Assembly (NCBI GenBank): GCA_937952085.1
Contig: CALFYQ010000192.1
Span: forward strand, 1-5,828
DNA length: 5,828 bases
Reading direction: 5' to 3'
From: an uncultured Paracoccaceae bacterium
GTDB lineage: Bacteria > Pseudomonadota > Alphaproteobacteria > Rhodobacterales > Rhodobacteraceae
Position 1 is the stretch's first letter, and every line of letters starts with the position of its first letter. A model generated the notes under the pieces. It ran no database searches. It had not been told where the DNA came from and saw only the letters and a program-made list of their open reading frames with translations. The position numbers and the translations under genes are program-made. Positions 1 to 5,490 of this stretch are shown piece by piece.

Positions 1-1
1 G

Positions 2-24
2 CGACTGAGACCTTTCTCACGTCG
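2..24. repeat. Hairpin at the left edge
   Basis: CGAC-TGAGA (2-10) pairs with TCTCA-GTCG (15-19 and 21-24), giving nine base pairs with one bulged C (20) and a CCTT loop. No T-run follows, so a classical intrinsic terminator is not shown. It could end a gene lying left of the window, or belong to the leader of the RTX gene. The pairing is visible in the sequence. Any role is a guess. Confidence 0.35.
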
Positions 25-51
25 AAGGCTCAAAATCGGACTGAAATCCAC

Positions 52-106
52 GAAACCGTGCGTTTCCGGGCGTGATTTCGGAAACCGGGGTTCGATTTTG
101 GTCGAA
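52..106. repeat. Cluster of overlapping short inverted repeats upstream of the RTX gene
   Basis: GTTTCCG (62-68) pairs with CGGAAAC (79-85). The same GTTTC core (62-66) can instead pair with GAAAC (52-56), so the two hairpins exclude each other. TTCGA (91-95) also pairs with TCGAA (102-106). The stretch from about 30 to 120 is clearly richer in A and T than the rest of the window, as expected of a promoter or leader region. I could not place a convincing -35/-10 pair here. Confidence 0.3.
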
Positions 107-175
107 GAGATGTTAACGAAGGAGGGAACGGGCCCGCCACAATTCGGCGCCGGGTCGCGTCTTCCGACCGGCGAC

Positions 176-182
176 GAGGGAG
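176..182 (+). promoter_or_regulatory. Ribosome binding site of the RTX gene
   Basis: GAGGGAG ends six bases before the ATG at 189. The reading frame has a TAA stop at 114-116 and no ATG, GTG or TTG between that stop and 189. This makes 189 the first usable start and supports the full 1090-residue product. Confidence 0.7.
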
Positions 183-188
183 CGAGCG

Positions 189-3100
189 ATGTCATCGAAC
201 GATCTTTTCGGCGCGCTTGGCGGCGACGACTTCGACGCCGCAGCGCGCCGGCGCGCCCGTCTGGAGGCGGAACGGTCGCTCCTCGCCGCGGCCGAGGCGC
301 CGCAGGGCCCGGAGCCGGAGCCGGTTCCCGCGGGTCTCGCCCGCGCCGCCGCGGCGCGGCGGGGCGGCGCGGCGGACGACCGGATGGTCGGCGACGGCAC
401 CGCCGAAGTGATCGTAGGCGGCGGCGGCGACGACACGATTCTCGGCCGCGCCGGGGCGGACCTGCTGAGGGGCGGGCCGGGCGACGACGCGCTCTTCGCC
501 GCGGCGGGCCGCGACACCATGATCGGCGGCGCCGGGGACGACAGCCTCAGGGGCGGCGCCCAGGCGGAGCGGCTGATCGGCGCCGGCGGCGACGACACGA
601 TCAACGGCGGCGGCGGCGACGACCTGATCAGGGGCGGCGGCGGGAATGACCTGCTCCTCGCCGCGGCGGGCCGCAACACGCTGATCGGCGGCGCCGGGAA
701 CGACCTCATCAAGGGCGGCCGCCAGGCCGAACGGCTGATCGGGAACGCCGGCGACGACACGATGAACGGCGGCGGCGGCAACGACTTCATGAAGGGCGGC
801 GGCGGCGACGACGTGATGCGCGGCGCCGGCGGCGACGACACGCTGATCGGCGGCGCCGGGAACGACCGCATCCTCGGCAACGCCGGCGACGACCTCGCGC
901 GCGGCAACAACGGCGCCGACTCCGCCAAGATGGGCGCCGGCGACGACAAAGCCATCGGCATGGCCGGCAACGACACGATCGACGGTCAGGCGGGGGACGA
1001 TCTCATCAACGGCGGCGGCGGCGGCGACGTGCTGCGCGGCGGCAAGGGCGACGACACGCTGATCGGCGGCCCCGGCGACGACCTGTTCGTCTTCACCAAC
1101 GCCGATCTGAGGCGCCCGAGCTTCGACATGATCCGCGGCTTCCGGCCGGGCCAGGACAAGATCGACCTCCGCGGCGTCTCGGGGATCGACGATTTCGGCG
1201 ATGTCGTGCGCACCGCGGTCAATGGCGGCGTCGAGCTCGAGATCGGCCGCTCGACGATCTTCCTCAAGGGCGTCGCGCGCGGGCAGATCTCCGCGAACGA
1301 CTTCATCTTCACCGGCGACGCCTCGACGCTCGACCCGAACACCGGCGGCCCCGGGAACGACGCGCTCGAAGGCACCGCGGGGGACGACCTGATCCAGGGG
1401 CTCGGCGGCAACGACACGCTCGCCGCCGGCGCCGGCTCCGACACGCTGATCGGCGGCGGCGGCTCCGACATCTTCGTGGTGCGCCTGCTGAACGGCGGCC
1501 CGGACCCGAAGGTCGACGTGGTGAAGGACTTCACCTACGCCGCCGGCGACAAGGTGGGGCTGACGGAGATCCTCTCCGGCATCGTCTTCGACAGCCTGCT
1601 GGACGTCGCCCGGGCGACGCCGACCGGCGGCGACACGATGATCGCGGTGAACCGCGGCGCGGGCTTCCAGAACGTGCTCCGGCTCGAAGGGGTGAGCTTC
1701 ACCACCGAGCAGCTTCTCTCCTACGGCTTCACCGCGCCGCCGCGGAACAGCGCCGCCTTCGTCGAGAACCCCTACGGCTTCGCCAACAACTCCTTCGCGA
1801 CCGCGGACCCGGACGCGACGCGGGACGGGCGCCATGTCGTCTGGGTCGACAAGCAGAACCTCGACAACGACCCGCTCGACACCGATCCGGCGACCAACGA
1901 GAACGGCGCGACCCGCGACGTCTTCATCATGAACACCGAGACGGGCGCGATCGAACGGGTGAGCGAGCGCATCTTCGGCGAGGGCTTCAACGAGGCGGCG
2001 AGCCCGGCGCTCTCCTCCGACGGGCGCTTCGTCGCCTATGTCTACGGGAGCCGGAACGCCGGCGGCGACGTCTTCGTGCGGGACATGGCCTTCCCGGACC
2101 GCGCGCCGGTGCAGGTGAACATCGACGCCGACGGCGCCGTCGGCCCGGTCGGCACGCCGATCTCCAACGTGAACCGCGGCGGGCTTTCCGGCTCCGTCTC
2201 CACCGAGAGCGTCTCGGTGCTCGACATTTCGGGGAACGGCGACCGCGTCGTCTTCGCCACCAGGGCGGACCTCACCGGCTCGTCCGGGACCGACACGAAC
2301 CTTCAGCTCGACGTCTATCTGCGGGATATCGCGGCCGGGACGACGACGCTGATCTCGGGGCTGAACGGCGTCGCGCAGGGGGTGAGCGGGGTCTATCCTT
2401 CCGGCTTCGCGGGCGCGGGCGACATCGTGCGGATCACCGAGAACGGGCGGTTCGTCGCGTTCCTCTCCACGGCCGCCTTCGTCTCCGGCGACAATGACGG
2501 CGACCAGGACCTCTACCTCTTCGACACCGTGTCGAAGAAGTTCCTGCTGGTCTCCACCAGCAAGGACGGCTTCGTCTCCAGCTTCGACATCACGCCGGAC
2601 GGCAAGCGCGTCGCCTTCGCCACCAACGAGGCGATCAACGGCGGCGATGCGAACGGGCCGACCGACGCGTTCGACATCTCCACCGGCTCCGACATCTATG
2701 TCGCCGACATCGACCTTTCGGGCTTCCGCGTCACCTCGCGCGACCGGCTCTCGGAGGCGGCGGGCGGGTTCGAGACCAAGGACGGGCGCCATTTCGCGCC
2801 GAACATCTCGCCGGACGGGTCCAAGGTGGCGTTCCTCACCACCTCGCAGGACTTCTTCGACTTCAACGACGGGCCGCCCTCCTCCAACGGCTTTTCGAAC
2901 GAGCGGCTGGTGGTGATGAACGTCGACGGCCGGCAGGTCTTCACGCCGGACGGGCAGAACGCGGTGGCGAACCGCGACAGCGTCACCACCCATGCCGCGC
3001 TGACCGACGACGGCATCGTCTTCCGCAACTTCAACGACAACGAGGCGCCGAACAGCCGGCGCCCCTTCTCCGACACGATCGCCCAGACCGATCTCGTCCG

Positions 3101-3461
3101 GGTGACGGAGCCGGCGGACAACGAGCAGCGGGAGATCTTCCGCTTCAGCTCGCTCCGCGGCGAGATCAGCTCGACCAGCGACACGGACGTCTTCCGCTAT
3201 CGCGACACCGGCGACAGCAAGGAGGTGCGGATCATCGTCGAGGGCGTCGATTCGAACGGCGGCACGCTCGCGAACCCGAGCCTGATCGTTCGGAGCGGCT
3301 CGCCGACCGGCTCGGTCTTCGCCAGCGACAACGACAGCGGGCCGGGCCGCGACGCGCAGGTGATCGTCGACCCGAACGCCTTCGCCACCCTCTTCATCGA
3401 GGTGGACGGGGTCGGCAGCTCCACCGGCAGCTACCGGCTGACGATCGACACGCTTTTCTGA
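189..3461 (+). CDS. RTX calcium-binding repeat exoprotein with TolB-like beta-propeller and PPC-like C-terminus
   Basis: This is a 1090-residue protein without a single cysteine and without an N-terminal signal peptide, as is usual for type I secretion substrates that fold outside the cell on binding calcium. Residues 1-65 are rich in Ala, Arg and Pro. Residues 68-301 are 26 uninterrupted GGxGxDxxx nonapeptides. Residues 302-374 form a post-RTX cap (FRPGQDKIDLRGV, ending ANDFIF). Residues 386-430 are five more nonapeptides, followed by a second cap to about 514. Residues 533-960 hold seven blade-like repeats with a central DG-type turn (near 546, 611, 683, 752, 804, 876 and 941; for example SPDGSKVAFLTT), typical of PD40/TolB propellers. 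Residues 970-1090 resemble a bacterial pre-peptidase C-terminal (PPC) domain, with DTDVFRY at 998-1004 and a terminal YRLTIDTLF. No peptidase, lipase or other catalytic motif is seen. An adhesin, matrix or binding role is an inference. No ABC exporter genes lie in the window. Confidence 0.9.
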   Translation: MSSNDLFGALGGDDFDAAARRRARLEAERSLLAAAEAPQGPEPEPVPAGLARAAAARRGGAADDRMVGDGTAEVIVGGGGDDTILGRAGADLLRGGPGDDALFAAAGRDTMIGGAGDDSLRGGAQAERLIGAGGDDTINGGGGDDLIRGGGGNDLLLAAAGRNTLIGGAGNDLIKGGRQAERLIGNAGDDTMNGGGGNDFMKGGGGDDVMRGAGGDDTLIGGAGNDRILGNAGDDLARGNNGADSAKMGAGDDKAIGMAGNDTIDGQAGDDLINGGGGGDVLRGGKGDDTLIGGPGDDLFVFTNADLRRPSFDMIRGFRPGQDKIDLRGVSGIDDFGDVVRTAVNGGVELEIGRSTIFLKGVARGQISANDFIFTGDASTLDPNTGGPGNDALEGTAGDDLIQGLGGNDTLAAGAGSDTLIGGGGSDIFVVRLLNGGPDPKVDVVKDFTYAAGDKVGLTEILSGIVFDSLLDVARATPTGGDTMIAVNRGAGFQNVLRLEGVSFTTEQLLSYGFTAPPRNSAAFVENPYGFANNSFATADPDATRDGRHVVWVDKQNLDNDPLDTDPATNENGATRDVFIMNTETGAIERVSERIFGEGFNEAASPALSSDGRFVAYVYGSRNAGGDVFVRDMAFPDRAPVQVNIDADGAVGPVGTPISNVNRGGLSGSVSTESVSVLDISGNGDRVVFATRADLTGSSGTDTNLQLDVYLRDIAAGTTTLISGLNGVAQGVSGVYPSGFAGAGDIVRITENGRFVAFLSTAAFVSGDNDGDQDLYLFDTVSKKFLLVSTSKDGFVSSFDITPDGKRVAFATNEAINGGDANGPTDAFDISTGSDIYVADIDLSGFRVTSRDRLSEAAGGFETKDGRHFAPNISPDGSKVAFLTTSQDFFDFNDGPPSSNGFSNERLVVMNVDGRQVFTPDGQNAVANRDSVTTHAALTDDGIVFRNFNDNEAPNSRRPFSDTIAQTDLVRVTEPADNEQREIFRFSSLRGEISSTSDTDVFRYRDTGDSKEVRIIVEGVDSNGGTLANPSLIVRSGSPTGSVFASDNDSGPGRDAQVIVDPNAFATLFIEVDGVGSSTGSYRLTIDTLF
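390..1091 (+). repeat. RTX array I: 26 tandem 27-bp units
   Basis: The DNA encodes 26 contiguous nonapeptides (residues 68-301), most matching GGxGxDxUx with aliphatic U. In this fold each GGxGxD turn binds calcium and stacks into a parallel beta-roll. Degenerate units lacking the turn glycines or aspartate are GDGTAEVIV (68), AAAGRDTMI (104), GGAQAERLI (122), AAAGRNTLI (158) and GGRQAERLI (176). The uninterrupted 27-base periodicity is directly visible. Confidence 0.9.
471..794 (+). repeat. Two tandem copies of a 162-bp (six-unit) segment in RTX array I
   Basis: Copy A is 471-632 (residues 95-148) and copy B is 633-794 (residues 149-202). Both have the same order of six nonapeptides, including the two unusual ones (AAAGR-type in second place, QAERLI-type in fourth). 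By hand count the copies agree at 130 of 162 bases and 36 of 54 residues. Sharing non-consensus units at the same place points to duplication of a 54-residue block rather than drift of single units. Confidence 0.8.
1344..1478 (+). repeat. RTX array II: five tandem 27-bp units
   Basis: Residues 386-430 read GGPGNDALE, GTAGDDLIQ, GLGGNDTLA, AGAGSDTLI and GGGGSDIFV. The last unit runs into a hydrophobic FVV strand, just as array I ends in DLFVF. This short array is separated from array I by the 302-374 cap and is followed by a second cap. Confidence 0.85.
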
Positions 3462-3494
3462 GCCTTCCCTTCCGGGCGGCGGCGCCTATCGTGG

Positions 3495-3516
3495 CGCGGC
3501 CGAGAGAAGGGCCGCG
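3495..3516 (+). promoter_or_regulatory. Stem-loop just before the sulfatase ribosome binding site
   Basis: CGCGGCC (3495-3501) pairs perfectly with GGCCGCG (3510-3516) around the purine-only loop GAGAGAAG. The stem's last G is the first base of the GGGGAGG Shine-Dalgarno. No T-run follows, so it is not a standard terminator. It could tune translation of the sulfatase or partly separate it from the RTX transcript. Both roles are inferred. Confidence 0.4.
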
Positions 3517-3522
3517 GGGAGG
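3516..3522 (+). promoter_or_regulatory. Ribosome binding site that selects the TTG start of the sulfatase gene
   Basis: GGGGAGG lies five bases before TTG 3528. The frame upstream back to the RTX stop (3459-3461) contains no ATG, GTG or other TTG, so this TTG is the first possible start. A start at the internal ATG (3558, codon 11) would remove the conserved first beta-strand RNILFVMFDQ. Confidence 0.65.
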
Positions 3523-3527
3523 CCGGG

Positions 3528-5189
3528 TTGGGACGGGTCCGCAACATCCTGTTCGTCATGTTCGACCAGCTGAGGTTCGACTACCTCTCCTGCTACGGGC
3601 ATCCGCATCTGAAGACGCCGAACATCGACCGGCTGGCGGCGCGCGGGGTGCGGTTCACCAACGCCTATGTCCAGTCCCCGGTCTGCGGCGCGGCGCGGAT
3701 GTCGGCCTATACGGGGCGCTATGTCCATTCCCACGGCGCGGCCTGGAACAACTATCCGCTGAAGGTCGGCGAGGAGACCCTGGGCGACCATCTCCGCCGC
3801 GCCGGGGCGGAATGCTGGCTGGTCGGCAAGACCCACATGAAGGCGGATGCGGAGGGGATGCGCCGGCTCGGCCTCGCGCCCGACAGCGTGATCGGCGCGC
3901 GGGTCGCCGAGGCGGGGTTCGATCTCTGGGTGCGTGAAGACGGGCTCTATGGCGACGGGCCCTCGGCGAATTACGACCCGGCGCGCTCTCCCTACAACGC
4001 CTGGCTCCGCGAGAAGGGCTATGAGGGTGCGAACCCCTGGCACGGCTACGCCAATTCGGGCGTGGACGCGGAGGGGCGGATGGCTTCGGGCTGGTTCCTC
4101 CTCAACAACCGCCTCCCCGCCAACATAAGGGAAGAGGACAGCGAGACGCCCTGGCTGACCGACCGGGCGATCGAGTTCGTCGACGCGAAGCGGGGCGGCG
4201 CGCCCTGGCTTTGCCACCTTTCCTATATCAAGCCGCACTGGCCCTATGTCGTCCCCGAGCCCTACGCCTCGATGTTCGGGCCGAAGGACGTGATCCCCGC
4301 CCGCCGTTCGGAGCGGGAGCGGCAGGACCCGCACCCGGTCTATCGCGCCTTCATGGAGGCCCGCGTCTCCCGCAACTTCAGCCGCGACGAGGTGCGGGCG
4401 GCGGCGATCCCGGCCTATATGGGCCTCATCAAGCAGTGCGACGACCAGTTCGGTAGGCTGATCGCGCATCTGGAGGCGACCGGCGCGATGGAGGAGACGA
4501 TGATCGTCGTCACCTCCGACCACGGCGACTATCTCGGCGACCACTGGCTCGGCGAGAAGGACCTTTTCCACCAGCCTTCGGTGAAGGTTCCGCTCATCGT
4601 CTACGACCCGTCGGCGGCGGCGGACGCGACGCGCGGGACGGTTTCGGACGCGCTGGTGGAGCAGATCGACCTCGCGCCGACCTTCCTCGAGGCGCTGGGG
4701 GCGGCCTGGCCCGATCACATGCTCGAGGGCCGCTCGCTCCTCCCGCTGCTCCGCGGCGAAGCGCCGGCGGACTGGCGGGACTTCGTCGTCAGCGAATACG
4801 ATTATTCTACCTCGACCATGGCCGCCGCGCTCGACCTGCCGCCGCGGGAGTGCAGGCTCTTCATGATCTTCGACGGGCGCTGGAAGTTCATCCACGCCGA
4901 GGGCGGGTTCCGGCCGATGCTGTTCGACCTCCCGGAGGACCCGGACGAGTTCCGCGACCGCGGCGCGGACCCGGAGGCGGCGGAGATCGTCGCGCGGATG
5001 TACGAGCGCCTCGGCGCCTGGGCGCGCCGCCCCTCGCAGCGGACGACGATGTCGGAGGCGGCGCTCTTGGCGCGGCGCGGCAAGACGGACGAGAGCGGCA
5101 TCCTGATCGGCGTCGCCGAGGCGGGCGAGGTGCGGGACGCGCTCCGCGCGCCCTATGAAGGGCCGGCGCCGAAGCGGCCGCGGCTCTAG
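3528..5189 (+). CDS. Sulfatase / phosphonate monoester hydrolase family enzyme (alkaline phosphatase superfamily)
   Basis: This is a 553-residue hydrolase of the formylglycine-dependent branch of the alkaline phosphatase superfamily. Visible landmarks are the first strand with metal ligand candidates Asp13-Gln14 (LFVMFDQ), the nucleophile segment PVCGAARMSAYTGRY with Cys53 and Arg57, KPHWP with His237, and SDHGDYLGDH with Asp331-His332, followed by Lys344 in GEKD. The Asp-Gln pair and the His/Lys set match phosphonate monoester hydrolases, which cleave phosphate or phosphonate diesters and some sulfate esters. The C-terminal part (WKFIHAEGG, LFDLPEDPDEF) is the usual sulfatase tail. Length is slightly above the roughly 510 residues of characterised phosphonate monoester hydrolases. 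There is no signal peptide, so it is probably cytoplasmic. The nucleophile motif has Ala where the maturation enzyme normally sees Pro (CxPxR). The gene starts 66 bases after the RTX stop and may be co-transcribed with it. The substrate cannot be told from sequence. Confidence 0.88.
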   Translation: MGRVRNILFVMFDQLRFDYLSCYGHPHLKTPNIDRLAARGVRFTNAYVQSPVCGAARMSAYTGRYVHSHGAAWNNYPLKVGEETLGDHLRRAGAECWLVGKTHMKADAEGMRRLGLAPDSVIGARVAEAGFDLWVREDGLYGDGPSANYDPARSPYNAWLREKGYEGANPWHGYANSGVDAEGRMASGWFLLNNRLPANIREEDSETPWLTDRAIEFVDAKRGGAPWLCHLSYIKPHWPYVVPEPYASMFGPKDVIPARRSERERQDPHPVYRAFMEARVSRNFSRDEVRAAAIPAYMGLIKQCDDQFGRLIAHLEATGAMEETMIVVTSDHGDYLGDHWLGEKDLFHQPSVKVPLIVYDPSAAADATRGTVSDALVEQIDLAPTFLEALGAAWPDHMLEGRSLLPLLRGEAPADWRDFVVSEYDYSTSTMAAALDLPPRECRLFMIFDGRWKFIHAEGGFRPMLFDLPEDPDEFRDRGADPEAAEIVARMYERLGAWARRPSQRTTMSEAALLARRGKTDESGILIGVAEAGEVRDALRAPYEGPAPKRPRL

Positions 5190-5212
5190 GCTCCTCCCCG
5201 TTCAGCCCTCTC

Positions 5213-5233
5213 GCCCGGGCGACCAGCCCGGGC
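5213..5233. repeat. Hairpin made of two copies of a palindrome, downstream of the sulfatase stop
   Basis: The self-complementary octamer GCCCGGGC occurs at 5213-5220 and again at 5226-5233, separated by GACCA. Together they can form an 8-bp all-GC stem with a 5-base loop, 24 bases after the sulfatase stop. It lacks a following T-run but could stabilise the 3' end of the message or pause polymerase. Its right half overlaps the left arm of the longer inverted repeat, so the two folds compete. Confidence 0.45.
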
Positions 5234-5362
5234 CGCGCCCGACCCTCCCCTCGGGAGGGCGCGTTGGCGATGTCGGACGCCGCACAACCCGAGTTCGGGG
5301 CTTTCGGGATAAACCGCCGACCACGGGCGGCGCACGCGCCCACCCAGGGTCGGGCGCGGTCC
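5230..5362. repeat. Long imperfect inverted repeat (133 bp), possible interspersed element or structured RNA
   Basis: The outer arms are GGGCCGCGCCCGACCCT (5230-5246) and AGGGTCGGGCGCGGTCC (5346-5362). They are complementary at 16 of 17 positions, and the exception is a G-U wobble in + strand RNA. After a 6-base bulge (5247-5252) the stem continues with GGGAGGGCGCGT (5253-5264) against ACGCGCCCACCC (5334-5345), 11 of 12. Shorter matches continue inward: GTCGG 5272-5276 with CCGAC 5317-5321, and CCCGA 5288-5292 with TCGGG 5304-5308. A weaker outer match is GGCGA 5218-5222 with TCGCC 5366-5370. Each arm can also fold on itself (CCCTCCC 5243-5249 with GGGAGGG 5253-5259; CGCGCCC 5335-5341 with GGGCGCG 5352-5358). 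The nature of the element is unknown. Confidence 0.6.
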
Positions 5363-5380
5363 TCGTCGCCGATCCCTCAA

Positions 5381-5414
5381 GGCGCCGGACGGAGCCTCTC
5401 CCCGCCCCGGCGCC
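5381..5414. repeat. Hairpin upstream of the gyrB promoter
   Basis: GGCGCCGG (5381-5388) pairs perfectly with CCGGCGCC (5407-5414) across an 18-base loop. It lies about 20 bases upstream of the proposed gyrB -35 box. In sequence this GC-rich, short palindromes arise easily, so the pairing may be incidental. Confidence 0.3.
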
Positions 5415-5432
5415 GCAGCGCAACGCGCCCGC

Positions 5433-5461
5433 ATGACATTCCCGTCACGCCCGGCTATATG
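5433..5461 (+). promoter_or_regulatory. Candidate sigma70-type promoter of gyrB
   Basis: ATGACA (5433-5438, five of six to TTGACA) is followed after 17 bases by TATATG (5456-5461, four of six to TATAAT). This is the only AT-rich pair with good spacing in the gap. Transcription would start near 5468 and give a leader of roughly 20 bases. An inverted repeat, CCCGTCA (5441-5447) with TGACGGG (5460-5466), spans the spacer and the -10 end and could be an operator. Confidence 0.5.
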
Positions 5462-5490
5462 ACGGGGGCAAGAAACAAGGCGGCGGCGGG

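Larger units (their letters stand above)
5190..5490. other. Non-coding gap between the sulfatase gene and gyrB
   Basis: These 301 bases hold no convincing gene. Open frames here are Arg/Pro/Gly-rich, and those running past 5491 overlap gyrB out of frame. The content is structural: three hairpin-forming segments (5213-5233, 5230-5362, 5381-5414), then a candidate gyrB promoter and leader (5433-5490). No T-run suited to a standard intrinsic terminator was found after the sulfatase stop. Confidence 0.7.

Noticed and set aside
98..649. A + strand frame starting upstream of the RTX gene
   Set aside because: It overlaps the RTX gene out of frame, and its translation becomes an almost pure Arg/Gly/Asp repeat, the frame-shifted reading of the 27-bp units.
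390..1091. CRISPR-like array suggested by regular repeats
   Set aside because: The 27-bp periodicity is coding, has no unique spacers, and translates to GGxGxDxxx nonapeptides.
192..2993. A 933-codon open frame on the minus strand, antisense to the RTX gene
   Set aside because: Its product is an Arg/Val/Gly/Ala-rich low-complexity string without recognisable domains, and it mirrors the GC-rich codons and 27-bp repeats of the RTX gene. It is explained by scarcity of stops in GC-rich antisense frames.
3459..3530. Possible RTX-sulfatase fusion by stop readthrough (the genes share a frame with only one TGA between them)
   Set aside because: The sulfatase has its own good Shine-Dalgarno and a start fitting the family's first strand. 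A 22-codon stop-free gap is unsurprising at this GC content.
3486..4895. A 469-codon open frame on the minus strand across the sulfatase gene
   Set aside because: The + strand frame has conserved active-site motifs in the right order. The antisense product is Arg-rich with no family resemblance.
5190..5490. A tRNA or other known RNA gene in the gap
   Set aside because: No T-loop-like GGTTCGAAT element, cloverleaf arms or other known RNA signature could be assembled.
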